From CAIMUS01 sp963708455 (GTDB lineage Bacteria > Pseudomonadota > Gammaproteobacteria > Competibacterales > Competibacteraceae): 64,000 nucleotides of DNA. Under the pieces are notes generated by a model that saw nothing but the letters and a program-made list of their open reading frames with translations, did no database searches and was not told the DNA's origin. Positions within the stretch are counted from its first letter, which is position 1, and the number at the start of each line of letters is the position of its first letter. Location of the stretch: the NCBI GenBank assembly GCA_963708455.1, contig CAVPSQ010000005.1, positions 740,862-804,861 on the forward strand. Direction: 5' to 3'. This document shows, one piece after another, positions 9,814 to 20,100 of the stretch. The translations under genes were made by a program, and so were the position numbers.

Positions 9814-10317
9814 ATGCTTGTCATCGGGATCGACCCTGGCACTGCAACCACCGGCTACGGCCTGGTGCATGAACTGCCCGATGGCAGCCTGGCGGTGGTG
9901 GATTACGGCGTCATCGAGACGCCTGCTCACACCGAAATGGCCTCCCGTTTGCTGGAGATGCACCGCGGTTTAACCGAAATTTTGCTTCTCCACCGGCCCG
10001 ACAGCGCGGCGGTGGAGAAGCTGTTTTTTTCCAAGAATGTGCGCACGGCCATCAGCGTGGGGCAGGGACGGGGTGTGGTGCTGCTGGCCCTGGCGCAGGC
10101 CGGACTGCCTGTGGGAGAGTACACTCCCATGGAGGTGAAACAGGCGGTGGTGGGTTACGGCGGCGCCGATAAGAACCAGGTGCAGCAGATGGTGCGGGCG
10201 CTGCTGAACCTGCCTGAAATTCCACGCCCGGATGACGCCGCCGACGCCCTGGCGGTGGCCATTTGCCACATCAGCTCGAGCCGCATGCGCGGCATGCTGG
10301 CCGATGCCGAAGGCTAG
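9814..10317 (+). CDS. ruvC: Crossover junction endodeoxyribonuclease RuvC
   Basis: 167 residues, normal length. The catalytic acidic residues are recognisable: Asp in GIDPGTATTGYG near the start, Glu in AVEKLFF, and the Asp pair in RPDDAADALAVAICH near the end. RuvC resolves Holliday junctions as a dimer with RuvAB. It follows yebC by 21 bp and precedes ruvA, with a gap of about 340 bp containing degenerate repeats. ruvB is not in this window, although ruvA is. Confidence 0.96.
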   Translation: MLVIGIDPGTATTGYGLVHELPDGSLAVVDYGVIETPAHTEMASRLLEMHRGLTEILLLHRPDSAAVEKLFFSKNVRTAISVGQGRGVVLLALAQAGLPVGEYTPMEVKQAVVGYGGADKNQVQQMVRALLNLPEIPRPDDAADALAVAICHISSSRMRGMLADAEG

Positions 10318-10393
10318 ACCCGAGACTCAAAGTTCCGCCGGATTGCTTCGCCCGGTAAAGGCGGGTAAAAACCACCGAACGTCGGGTTTGCAA

Positions 10394-10575
10394 CGACAGT
10401 ATCCTCTGGAGGGAAGAGCGCTTTGGCGCTTTGGTTTAACTCGCAAGGGCAGCTATGTGTCACGCGGAGACGCGGAGGGCGCGGAGAAAAACCAATGCAC
10501 CGGCTCTAGCAAAGACAGTTTCCTTTCGAGGCAAGAGCGCCCAGGCGCTGTGGTGGTATTCGCAAGGATGTGTGG
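10394..10575. repeat. Two degenerate direct repeats between ruvC and ruvA
   Basis: The ruvC-ruvA gap (10318-10655) has no supported gene. It holds two diverged copies of a block: gacagt-tcct-gagg-aagagcgc...ggcgct...tcgcaagg at about 10394-10455 and again at about 10511-10567. Both copies contain the small palindrome agcgc/gcgct. They look like a dispersed intergenic repeat of this genome. Confidence 0.45.
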
Positions 10576-10655
10576 GTTAACTCGTGTAATCCGGGACGCA
10601 GGTTGTACCATGACAGCATTTGCCTGTATTATTGAATGGGATGGGAGGTGAGAAC

Positions 10656-11234
10656 ATGATTGCCAGCCTGAACGGGCGCGTGTTGGAGCTGCTGACCGAC
10701 AGCGTGGTGGTGGACCTGGGCGGGGTGGGCCTGCAGGTATCCGTGCCGGCCCCGCTGCACGACCGGCTGCGGGTGGGTGAAATGGTCTTCTTGCATACCC
10801 ACCTGGTGGTGCGGGAAGACCTGCTGGCCCTGTATGGTTTCGAGAGCCGCGAAGCGCTGGAGTTCTTCACCCTGCTGCTGGGCGTCAACGGCGTGGGGCC
10901 GCGCCTGGCTCTGGCGGTGCTTTCCACCCTTTCCACCGACGCCATCCGGCGCGCTGTGTTCCACGAGCAGGATGAGGTCTTCAGCAGGGTTCCGGGAGTG
11001 GGTAAGAAGACGGCCCAGAAGATCATGCTGCACCTGCAGGACCGGGTCACTCTGACCCCCGGCATGGAGCCGGTGGCGGCGATGACCGACGTGGATACCG
11101 AGGTGCTCAACGCCCTCACCTCCCTGGGTTACAGCGTGGTGGAGGCGCAGAGCGCCCTGCAGAATATCCCGCGTGACGCCGCCCAGGATGTGGAAACCCG
11201 CCTGCGCCTGGCGCTGGGCTATTTTGCATCCTGA
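10656..11234 (+). CDS. ruvA: Holliday junction DNA helicase subunit RuvA
   Basis: 192 residues from ATG 10656 (MIASLNGRVLELL), preceded by GGGAGG; the upstream in-frame ATG at 10620 would add 12 non-family residues. The OB-fold N-domain, the two helix-hairpin-helix motifs (GVNGVGPRLALAVLS and VPGVGKKTAQKIML) and the C-terminal domain (ALTSLGYSVVEAQSAL) that contacts RuvB are all present. RuvA binds the four-way junction and loads RuvB. ruvB is not adjacent; proC follows after 26 bp, with a strong ribosome-binding site. Confidence 0.96.
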   Translation: MIASLNGRVLELLTDSVVVDLGGVGLQVSVPAPLHDRLRVGEMVFLHTHLVVREDLLALYGFESREALEFFTLLLGVNGVGPRLALAVLSTLSTDAIRRAVFHEQDEVFSRVPGVGKKTAQKIMLHLQDRVTLTPGMEPVAAMTDVDTEVLNALTSLGYSVVEAQSALQNIPRDAAQDVETRLRLALGYFAS

Positions 11235-11260
11235 GTGCAATCATTTTTTTGGAGGCAGCC

Positions 11261-12112
11261 ATGTTTGAAAACCGCAAGATCGCATTCATCGGCCCGGGTG
11301 TGATGGCTGAAGCCATCATCGGCGGCCTGATCCGCAAGAATGTCGCCAAGCCTGAGGCGCTGATCGCCGCCGGACCGGGTGTAGAACGCCTGGAGCACCT
11401 GGCGAGCAAATTCGGCGTCCTCACCAGCAGCGATAACGCCCAGGCAGCCAGCCAGGCGGATGTGGTGGCGCTGACGGTTAAGCCGCAGCGCCTGGATAAG
11501 GTGATGGCGGGGCTGCGCGGCGCCATCCGGCCGGATGCGCTGGTGCTTTCGATCATTGCCGGGGCCAGCATGGAAAAGATCTCGCACGGGCTGGGGCACA
11601 ACCTGGTGGTGCGCTCGATGCCCAACACGCCGGCGCAGATAGGCGAAGGCATCACGGTGTGGACGGCCACGCCCGGGGTGAGCCCCGAGCAGATTGAGAT
11701 GGCGCGCCAGATCCTGGGCGCGCTGGGCGAAGAGATCTTCGTCGAAGAAGAAAATTACCTGGATATGGCCACGGCGCTTTCGGGCACCGGCCCGGCTTAT
11801 GTGTTCCTGTTTATGGAAGCGATGGTGGACGCCGGCGTGCATCTGGGCTTTCCCCGGCGCATTGCCGAACAGCTTGTGGCGCAGACGGTGCGCGGCAGCG
11901 TGGATTTTTACCGCACGCACGAAGATTCGGTGCACCTGGCGCGCCTGCGCAACGCGGTGACCTCGCCGGGCGGCACCACCGCCTCGGCGCTGTATTTTCT
12001 GGAGAAGGCCGGTTTCCGCACGGCGATCTCGCGGGCGGTGTGGGCGGCGTACGAACGCTCGCGCGAGCTGGGCCGGACTGCCAAACCGCACGCCCCTGAG
12101 CCGGAGGAGTAG
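11261..12112 (+). CDS. proC: Pyrroline-5-carboxylate reductase
   Basis: 283 residues from ATG 11261, behind GGAGG at 11251. The N-terminal Rossmann motif is IAFIGPGVMAEAIIGGL (normally GxGxMA; here GPGVMA). The C-terminal signature is TALSGTGPAYVFLFMEAM, followed by AVTSPGGTTASAL, the ProC hallmark. It catalyses the last step of proline synthesis, NAD(P)H-dependent reduction of pyrroline-5-carboxylate. Placed right after ruvA and followed by a strong hairpin, so it closes the yebC-ruvC-ruvA-proC group. Confidence 0.96.
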   Translation: MFENRKIAFIGPGVMAEAIIGGLIRKNVAKPEALIAAGPGVERLEHLASKFGVLTSSDNAQAASQADVVALTVKPQRLDKVMAGLRGAIRPDALVLSIIAGASMEKISHGLGHNLVVRSMPNTPAQIGEGITVWTATPGVSPEQIEMARQILGALGEEIFVEEENYLDMATALSGTGPAYVFLFMEAMVDAGVHLGFPRRIAEQLVAQTVRGSVDFYRTHEDSVHLARLRNAVTSPGGTTASALYFLEKAGFRTAISRAVWAAYERSRELGRTAKPHAPEPEE

Positions 12113-12122
12113 ATGCATCCAG

Positions 12123-12144
12123 CCCCGGCATGGGGATGCCGGGG
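12123..12144 (+). terminator. Perfect hairpin after proC
   Basis: 9-bp perfect stem CCCCGGCAT/ATGCCGGGG with loop GGGG, beginning 10 bp after the proC stop. A weak T stretch follows. Probable transcription terminator. Confidence 0.6.
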
Positions 12145-12157
12145 TTGTCAAAAAGCA

Positions 12158-12210
12158 GGGCGAAGCGTGGTAATACCGCCATATATTCTGTAAAGGACCT
12201 CGCTTCGCCC
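12158..12210. repeat. Inverted repeat between proC and the CHAT gene
   Basis: GGGCGAAGCG (12158-12167) pairs exactly with CGCTTCGCCC (12201-12210) around a 33-nt centre. It resembles dispersed intergenic repeats rather than a terminator. The surrounding 12145-12360 holds no gene. Confidence 0.45.
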
Positions 12211-12360
12211 CTACAGGTGGGCTATTTTTGTTGAAACGGCGTTCTGTTTCCCGAATCTGATCGATTCTAAAATTCCAGGATTTATGAGATAATTAGGATA
12301 GTAAATTCTGATTTCCAACCCGCTGTTTTCAGCTCAGACAAGTCGCAGGAGGGTACTGCT

Positions 12361-13904
12361 GTGCCGGTCACTGAATACAAGGATTTTCCAATCCAGGTCA
12401 GCCGCATCACACCGGGGGATAAGACCAGGCTATTCGTGGTGCACATACCGGGAAGTGTTCCCAGCGGCGACATCTCCATCGACGAGAAAGAAGTTTCCCA
12501 TTACCAGCGTAAAAAATTTAAAGCCGTGCGAGATAAGCACAGCATCGACCTTCTGGATGAGCTTGCTAACGGCTCGCTGAAAGGCGCTGATATTTACCGG
12601 GTGGGCAAGATGCTCACCGATTTGCTGCTGCCTGGCACGGTGCGGCAGCACCTGCGCGACAGCCTGATCATCGTTCGTCAGAAATCCGTCGGCTTGCGCA
12701 TCCGCCTGAAGATCGAAGACCCCGAGCTGGCCCGGCTGCCTTGGGAGTATATGTACATCAAACCACCAGGCATGCTGGACGACAGCCCAGATTTTTTCCT
12801 GGCGCTGATGCACGATGTCTCGATTGTGCGCCACGATGTCATCGGTGCAGCCGCGCCGCCGGATCAACAGAGACACACATTCAATCTCCTGGGGGTCTTT
12901 GCCCTGCCCCCTAAGCTAAAACCGCTCAATCTGACAGCGGACCGCGACGCCATCCAGGCTGCCATTGATGATCTGGGCGCCGCGGCGCCAGTATCGCCTG
13001 TCTGGGTGGAACACTGCACCGCGCGACAAACTCATCGAAGCGCTTGCAAAACCCGCCGATATGCTGCAATTTTCGGGGCATGGTGAATTTGAAGGGGAAC
13101 AAGGCGTCCTCGTCCTGGAAGACGCAACCAGCGATTATGGCGATTTATATCCTGCGTATTTGCTGGCAAACCTGGCGAAGACCGCCGGTGTGCGCCTGGC
13201 AGTGTTATCGGCCTGTAAGACGGGTGAGAAGCTCGAAGGCCAACCCGTGGGGAGGTGTGGCCCGGGCGCTGGTGCTGGCGGGGGTGCCGGCGGTGGTTGC
13301 CAGCCAGTTTGAGCTGTACGATACGAGCGCCGAGCCGATCGCAAAGGCGATCTACCGGGGCGTGTTGAGCGGCGGGACGATCGACCAGGCTGTCTTCCGG
13401 GCGCGCCAGGCGATTTACCAGCAGTTTGAGTTGGAGAACACTGATTGGGGCTCGCTGGTTTTGTATTTGCGGGCCGAGGATGGCGTCATTTTCAGGCGTT
13501 CAGAACCAGGACTACTACTGCCAAAACCGGCCCTGCTGCCTTTTATTGGAAAGGACGATGTTTCTGGTCTTAACAAAGCCATCAAGTCGTGGGCCAATTC
13601 GATCTTGAATGCAGCCGGACGGCGTCAATTTCTTGTGAATGCAAGCGTTGATGATGTATTCATCAACCGGCTAACGCTGGATTCCAACCCCAATCTGCTT
13701 GCCATGGCAATTGTGGCGGGTTTTCGGGAATACAAGGTGACCAAGAAAAACCCGGAGTACCATCCCATGCTTGCCATGCTGGGCTTTATCCTGGAGCAGG
13801 ACCCGGCTGATTTTGGCTGGGGAGATGAGGATGAGGAATTGGCCGAACAGCTGGTCGCGCGGGCAAAGAAAATCCTGGAACCGGCGCCTGAGCAAAATCC
13901 ATAG
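12361..13904 (+). CDS. CHAT protease with effector-associated-like C-terminal domain (two frameshifts)
   Basis: Starts at GTG 12361 with GGAGGG upstream. Rebuilt across frame changes near 13015-13025 and 13240-13250, it gives about 513 residues. The N-terminal region up to about residue 160 is the strand-rich domain that usually precedes CHAT (IEDPELARLPWEYMYI). The caspase-like CHAT core keeps both catalytic residues: His in LQFSGHGEF (about 240) and Cys in VLSACKTGEK (about 285), then GGVARALVLAGVPAVVASQF. The last 110 residues (FLVNASVDDVFINRLTLD, then NPEYHPMLAMLGFILEQ) resemble the helical effector-associated domains (EAD) of NTP-dependent conflict systems, as I recall them. Probable role: effector protease, first gene of a five-gene operon. 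Confidence 0.8.
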
Positions 13905-13946
13905 AATCGCCGGATCGGTTTCGTTTTTTACCCGGACTTGTGAAGC

Positions 13947-15074
13947 ATGTCGTACCTGACAACCTCAGAAAACATCGTCCTGTTAGAAATCCTGCGGAAT
14001 AACGAATATTTACGCGGGACGAAAGCTGTGCGCGATGCTTTCCTGAGCATCCTTGGGCTCAAGGCGGTCACCAACGAGCTCAGCCCGGACAGCTCTGTGA
14101 ATGACGCGGTTGTCATGCTGATTGACCGCCTGGTTGAGAAAACCTTTGTTCAAGGTGGTGAAAAAAAATTCGGTTTAGTCTTCCTGCTGGAAGGTATCCT
14201 GGAAGAGGATGGTCAAAAAGCGAATCCTGAGCTTTCAGACGATCACCAAACTTTGATGAAACAGGTCATCCAGAAGGGAAAGGCATGGCTGGAATCGGCT
14301 GAGTACAAGCAGAAACAGTTGATCGGGGATGCGCTCGAAAACGGGCTGGCCGGGGTGCCGGAAGAATCTGAGCCACTGCAGGTGCGCTATAAGGTGGATA
14401 AAGGCTTGATCACCGATTTCGACATGGAGGATCTCACCGATTTTATCAGCCAGGGTACGAAAAAGTACGAGGGACTGGTGACTTTCCTGCTGGAGGGTTT
14501 TGAGGATGGCTTTCCAACCCCGATCGAGCGCTATTTCCTGGAGCGAATACTGAGCGAAATCAAAGCTCGCAAAAAAAATATGAGCTGGTGCATTTACGAT
14601 ATCCCCCTGTCGGAGGACGATCTCGGGAGCGGCGAGGATTGGATCGAGCGCAAGCTGGTGAATATGCTGAAATACGAGCGCGTCGATGATTTGTTCAGCG
14701 GCGCGCACCAGAATATTGTGCTGTGCATCATTAATAATGATATTCCCGTGGAAGTGACCGCCAAGCGGATTGTGCCGTTTTGGAACAAAATCCAGGCGGC
14801 GGCTCCCACCCATCTGGAAAACAAAGGCCGCTTGCTGGTGTTGATCTTTTTGGACACCGGCGCCGGAGCCAGCACCGGTCTGGAGAAGCTGCCGCTGCCC
14901 GGTAAATTTGATGTGACCAGCCTGTGCGCCTGGCTGCATGCCAACCTGCTGGAAGCGCAGGTGCCGGAAGATAAAATTGCTGCCTATAAGAAGCGGCTCA
15001 GCAAGTGGAATGGGCAGGTGCTCAACACTTACACCGAGATGGACGGAATTATCAAAGAGCTGCGAGGAGGATGA
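13947..15074 (+). CDS. EAD-like / inactive STAND-like adaptor protein of the conflict system
   Basis: An intact 375-residue frame, 42 bp after the CHAT gene. Residues 1-115 (LLEILRNNEYLRGTKAVRDAFLSI, then FLLEGILEED) share the layout of the CHAT protein tail: a helical domain with the same spacing and FxLxxxLE pattern, as expected of effector-associated domains that pair homotypically. Residues 155-205 form another small helical unit. Residues 205-375 (MSWCIYDIPLSEDD...LLVLIFLDTG...) look like an alpha/beta domain without Walker motifs, consistent with the inactive STAND-like modules reported in such systems. The fold assignments are inference. Its stop lies 4 bp before the moxR ATG, so the genes are tightly linked. 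Confidence 0.55.
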   Translation: MSYLTTSENIVLLEILRNNEYLRGTKAVRDAFLSILGLKAVTNELSPDSSVNDAVVMLIDRLVEKTFVQGGEKKFGLVFLLEGILEEDGQKANPELSDDHQTLMKQVIQKGKAWLESAEYKQKQLIGDALENGLAGVPEESEPLQVRYKVDKGLITDFDMEDLTDFISQGTKKYEGLVTFLLEGFEDGFPTPIERYFLERILSEIKARKKNMSWCIYDIPLSEDDLGSGEDWIERKLVNMLKYERVDDLFSGAHQNIVLCIINNDIPVEVTAKRIVPFWNKIQAAAPTHLENKGRLLVLIFLDTGAGASTGLEKLPLPGKFDVTSLCAWLHANLLEAQVPEDKIAAYKKRLSKWNGQVLNTYTEMDGIIKELRGG

Positions 15075-15078
15075 AGGC

Positions 15079-16046
15079 ATGAATTCATTTGCGGAACGAA
15101 TTTTTGAAGGGGATGGAAAACGACGCTACGACGCTCTCGATGGCGCTCCCACTGAGCCTGAGACCTATGTAGCCAGTGATGAGCTGCAGAAAGCTGTCAG
15201 CCGGGCTCTCTACCTGCGCCGCCCGCTGCTGCTGGAAGGCGAGCCCGGTTGTGGAAAAACCCGCCTGGCCTATGCCGTGGCTTACGAGCTGGGCTACCCG
15301 CTGTTCCCGGCCTATATCCAATCCACCAGCCGGGCGCGCGACCTACTGTACACCTTTGACGCCCTGCGCCGGCTGTATGATATTCAGGAGACTACAAAAA
15401 GCGGGGGGGCGATCAAACGGAAAAGCGAGTATGTCAAACGCGGGCCGCTGGGGGAGGCGATCCGCAAGGCGCAAAACGATATCCCGTCCGTGGTGCTGAT
15501 CGATGAGATCGACAAGGCGGATATTGATTTTCCCAACGATCTATTGCTGGCGCTGGACCGGCTGCAGTTTGAGGTAGAAGAGGCTGACGAGAACGACCCG
15601 GACAGGGTTTTCGATGCGCTTAAAAGGAGACGCGCTCCGAGCGCAAGGACTACCTGCCGCTGATCCTGATCACCAGCAACCGGGAGAAGGAGCTGCCCAA
15701 ACCATTCCTGCGACGCTGCCTGTATTATTTTATCGAGTTTCCCGGCGAAGACGATCTCAAGGACATCGTCCAGGCGCACGGGCTGGAAAAGAACGACCCG
15801 CTCTCGGAACAGGCATTGTATAAATTCTGGGATCTGCGCAACCAGCAGGCCTTCACCTGGCGCAAAATACCCGGCACCAGCGAGCTGCTCGACTGGATCT
15901 TGATCTTGAAGCGCGAAGAGCAGCTTGGAAATGTTACTGCCAAGGCGCTTAAGGAGGCGGCATTTGCCAAACTGCCCGCCCTGGATGCCTTGATCAAAAC
16001 CGAGGGCGATTTGAAAGAAGTGCAGAAGCTGGTCAAAAAAGCCTGA
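15079..16046 (+). CDS. MoxR-type AAA+ ATPase (one frameshift)
   Basis: Starts at ATG 15079 with GAGGAGG 9 bases upstream. Walker A is GEPGCGKT (54-61), Walker B is VVLIDEIDKAD (Asp142-Glu143), and sensor 1 is LILITSNREKELP, followed by FLRRCLYYFIEFP, the arginine-finger segment of the MoxR clade. The frame changes at about 15620-15640, in a run aaaaggagacg, which is probably a sequence error; the rebuilt protein has about 322 residues. MoxR ATPases act with vWA-domain partners as chaperone-like remodelers. The vWA gene follows 7 bp later, and the upstream CHAT and adaptor genes are on the same transcript. Confidence 0.87.
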
Positions 16047-16053
16047 AAAATAA

Positions 16054-17199
16054 ATGCCAGACCCGGGTGAACTTTTATACGATGTGTTTGAATATTTGCG
16101 GCGCAACCGCGTGCCGTTGGGCGTGTCTGAATACCTGACGGCGATGATGCTGATCCAGGATGGGACAATTCTGAGCAGAGACGATCTGCGCAGCGCCTGC
16201 CGGCTGCTGTGGGCCAAGTCGGTGCGCGACCAGCAGATGTTCGACACTGCCTACACCCGCCTGGTGGAGCCATTTTTACCGGGTGCAGAAACCTGGTCTG
16301 CGCCCGTTGAACCAGCGCTTGCTGTAGATCCAGGGGGTGAGCAGCCGGTCCAGATTCCAAAACGTCTGGATGGCGAGAAAGCGCCTGAGAGAAAGGAGCC
16401 GGTAAAACCGGCGCGAGGCCAGCCCGGTCAACGTGAGCGGCGCCCGGAGGCGAGGCGTGCGGTGTTGGATAACCTGCCGCTGCCAGAGCAAGCCTTTGAG
16501 TACGGCTCGCAAGCGACCTACAATTTTGTCACCCGGGCGCCGATGGAAAACCGGGATATGGCGACCGCCTGGAGGCACCTGCGGCAGCTAAAACGCAGCG
16601 GCGCGGCCGATGAGCTGGATGTGGAGGCCACCATCCAGGATTTCGGGCGGTATGGCTTTTTCCGCGGACCGGTGCTGCGGCCCCGGCGAAAAAACCAGGT
16701 GCGCCTGCTGGTGCTGGTGGACCGGCAGGGGTCGATGCAGCCGTTTGAAGCTTTCATGGAGAGCGCCCTTTCCAGTATTTTGAAAGGCGGGCTGCTGGGG
16801 CGGACGGCGGTCTTTTATTTTCATGACTGCCCGGAAGAATTCCTGTATGAGACCCCGGCATTGACCAGGGCGCGCAAGCTCAACCAGGTGCTGCAGGCCT
16901 ACGGGCAAAACGGCAGCACGGTGATCTTCAGCGACGCCGGGGCGGCGCGGCGGGAGTATGAGCGCAAACGGGTTGCCGTGACGCACGCATTTCTGCTGAA
17001 ACTGAGCGCCTACACCTACCGTTATGCCTGGTTGAACCCCTTACCCGAAGAGCGCTGGGCCGGCACCACCGCCGAAGATATCGCCCGCCTGGCGCCGATG
17101 TACCCCCTGGAGCGGGACGGATTGGATGACGCCGTCAACATCCTGCGCGGCAACCCATTCCCACCTGGAGTTAACCTGAATGCCACCGAGCGCGCTTGA
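16054..17199 (+). CDS. von Willebrand factor A domain protein (MoxR partner)
   Basis: 381 residues. Residues 1-75 form a helical region (LLYDVFEYLRRNRVPLGVSEYL); 85-140 is a charged linker; the vWA fold starts near 215 with VRLLVLVDRQGSMQPF. The MIDAS motif is degenerate: DRQGSM with Asp223, where the third position (normally Ser) is Gln. STVIFSDAGAARRE follows at the position of the later metal-binding loop. The C-terminus contains YAWLNPLPEERWAGTTAEDIA, a pattern common in this vWA class. It is 7 bp after moxR and overlaps the next gene by 20 bp, so co-expression and a MoxR-vWA complex are expected. Confidence 0.85.
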   Translation: MPDPGELLYDVFEYLRRNRVPLGVSEYLTAMMLIQDGTILSRDDLRSACRLLWAKSVRDQQMFDTAYTRLVEPFLPGAETWSAPVEPALAVDPGGEQPVQIPKRLDGEKAPERKEPVKPARGQPGQRERRPEARRAVLDNLPLPEQAFEYGSQATYNFVTRAPMENRDMATAWRHLRQLKRSGAADELDVEATIQDFGRYGFFRGPVLRPRRKNQVRLLVLVDRQGSMQPFEAFMESALSSILKGGLLGRTAVFYFHDCPEEFLYETPALTRARKLNQVLQAYGQNGSTVIFSDAGAARREYERKRVAVTHAFLLKLSAYTYRYAWLNPLPEERWAGTTAEDIARLAPMYPLERDGLDDAVNILRGNPFPPGVNLNATERA

Positions 17200-20100
17200 G
17201 CTGCTGAATGCGCCTGCGCCTGTGCAGCAGAACTGGCTGGCGCAAGAGGATGCCATCCAGGAGGTGGTAGCCTTTGCCCGCCAGTTTGGCTTGAAACACC
17301 TGCGGCTGGCCTGTCATATCGCTCTGCCAATGCTGGTGACCCCGGAGCTGGTCAACCTGATCCGGCTCAACTTTCTGGGCGAAGAACAGATCCCGTGGTA
17401 CGCGGAGGCTGATTTTCTCCTATCCCACCTGTGCAAGGCGGTGGATCCGGGCATCTATGCTGTGGAGCCGCGCGTGCGCCAGGTGCTGCTGGTGCAGCTT
17501 GAAAAGGAATACGGCTGGAGGCGCTTGCAGGCCCTGGCAGACTTCTTGCTGGCCTATCTGAGCAAAAATCCCGACCTGCCCACCCGGCGCACCCTGCGGC
17601 GCACCCACCAGTGGGTGGCACGCGCTTACCTGGATCCAGACGGGCTTGTTAGCGAAATGAACAGCCTGCTGGCGCGTAACCTGACGACCGGGAGCGGCGC
17701 AGCCGATGAGCTGACCGACCGCATCCAGCTCAGCGCGATGGTGGAAACCCTGGCGGATCCGCTGAGGCGCACCGGCAAGCCGGAAGAGCAGCGCCTGCTC
17801 AAGAACAGCGCCAGGGCGCTCTCGTACATCGTCTCGGGCAGGGAGCAGGAGATCGCCGAAGCGATCTTCCAGGCGGAAGCGTCGGGTGAGGAGCTTGCCG
17901 GGGCTCAGGTGCTGCCCGCCGTAGCTCATTGGCTGGAGGCCAACACCGCGGTCGTGACTGCCGAGCAGGAAAAACGGCATCCAATACACCAGAGGGTCTA
18001 TCAAGATTTTATTGTGATTCTGACGAATTACACCCCGGATTTCGCCAAGTTTGAAATTCAAATCCAGAGCCGCTGGGGCGAGCAGACGGCAATCTCGAGG
18101 TTGAACGATAAGATGAAACATCACCTTGATCGGCTCGAGATGTCGGGTAGATTGAGCAGCGATGCTCTGGTTGACTTGGGTGTAATGCTTGCGGATAGCC
18201 TGCTACCGGAGGGAGCAGTACGCGAGATTTTTATCCAGGCAGTGGAAAGTTTGGGGGTAGAGGAGGGGATCCGCCTGCGTCTGGTAATGAGCGACCCGGA
18301 GTTAATGCGGCTGCCTTGGGAGGTTGTGAGTTTACAACTTGGGTTGGGCGACCGCGTTGGAGGGCTGAATTTTCTGGCGCTGCATCCGAAAATTTCGCTG
18401 GTCCGTGATATTTCTTCTCCAAATGCGAGATTTTTGGCGCCAATAACCAATCCTTTGCAAATGGCCGTTGTCATGTCCAGTCCAGAGTCTCTCCAACCAC
18501 TCGATCTGCAGGCCGAGCGAAATGCGATCCAGGAAGCGGTGCACCGGTCTGATTCGGTTGGCGCTGATCTCATGTGCAATTTTATTGAAGCAGTTACTGT
18601 GGAAGGTATTCATGACCTGCTCAGGAAAAATTTACAGATCTTTCATTTTGCCGGTCACGGATCATATGATAGGATCAGCGGAACCGGCGCCATCCTGGTG
18701 GGGGATAATCAGGGAGGAATTGAATACGTGTTTGGCGAAGAGCTGGCGCAACTGCTGAGTGCTGCGGATGTACGCCTGGCATTTTTTAACTCCGAATATA
18801 GCAGCGCCATTTCGACTGACCCCGCATTAAACTGTGTGGCGATTGCGGCAGTCAGAGCGGGGATACCCGTTGTGATTGGCTTGCAGATCGGTATCGAAGA
18901 CGCGCTGGCAATCGTCTTCAGCAAGGCATTTTATAACGCCTTGTTTGTCGGGTTGAATATCGACGAAGCCATGTCGCATGCCCGCCTCGCACTCGCGGCC
19001 CAGCAAGAAATTTCCAACTCTGGCTGGGGGATTCCCACGCTGTATCTGTCTGGCCAAGCGGAAGCTGTGCTATTTCCATTTGGCGACCAGCCGGTGAGCG
19101 AAGCTCCTCCACTTTCAATTAATATCAAACAGGAAAGGGATGTGAGGGGAGAAGCTGGGGAGAGGCCAGAACAAGAGGAGGATGATGTTCTGCCAGAACC
19201 AGGCGAGCTGCCGGCGGGGAGTTGCAGGCTGCTGAGGCGCAACCCGGCATTTGTGGGTCACGCCGAAAAGCTGAAACTGCTCTGGTCTGCGCTCCGCCCG
19301 CGCGAGAAACCCGATGCCCGCTATAACGCCCTTATCACCGGCATGGGCGGCTCTGGCAAGACCCAGCTTGCGCTGGAGTTTTGTTACCGCTACGGGCGGC
19401 GGTTTCAGGGGGTGCACTGGATTTCGGCAGATCGGGATATCCCGGCTGGGATTGCCGCCTGCGGGGGCGAGATGGGGTTGAGCCCCTGGCCGGAGGGACA
19501 GGCTGAGCAGGTGCAGCTCACCCTGCAAGCCTGGCAGGACGGCGGGCGGCTGGTGGTGCTGGACAATATCCTGGAAAAAACGGTGCTGGAGGCATGGCTG
19601 CCCCGCCTGGGGAATGCCAGCGTCTTGGCGACCTCGCGCATGGCCGATTGGATGATAGGCAAATCATTGACTATCCCGCTGAATGGGTTGGAGCGCAGCG
19701 ACAGCCTGGCGCTGCTGCGCACCCTTGCGCCGGAATTGTCCGGGGAAGAGGATGCATTGCTGGAGCAGCTGGCGGAGCGCCTGGGCGATCTGCCGCTGGC
19801 GCTGGACCTGGCCGGGCGGTATTTGCACAGCCGCACCCGCCAGAACCTGAGCGACTACCTGCAGGAGCTGGAAAAAGGCGGCTCGCTGCTGGAGAATGAC
19901 TCGATGCGTGGCGCCTCATCGTTCAGCCCCACGGAGCACAACACCAGCCTGCTCGACACCTTCAGCGCACAGTGGCAGATGTTGACCGGGCAGGGAGAGG
20001 TGGAAACCCAGGCACGCCAGTTGTTCATCACCTGCAGCTATCTGGCGCCCGATACGAATATACCCATGGCGCTGATGGCGGCCAGCCTGATGCCCGATCT

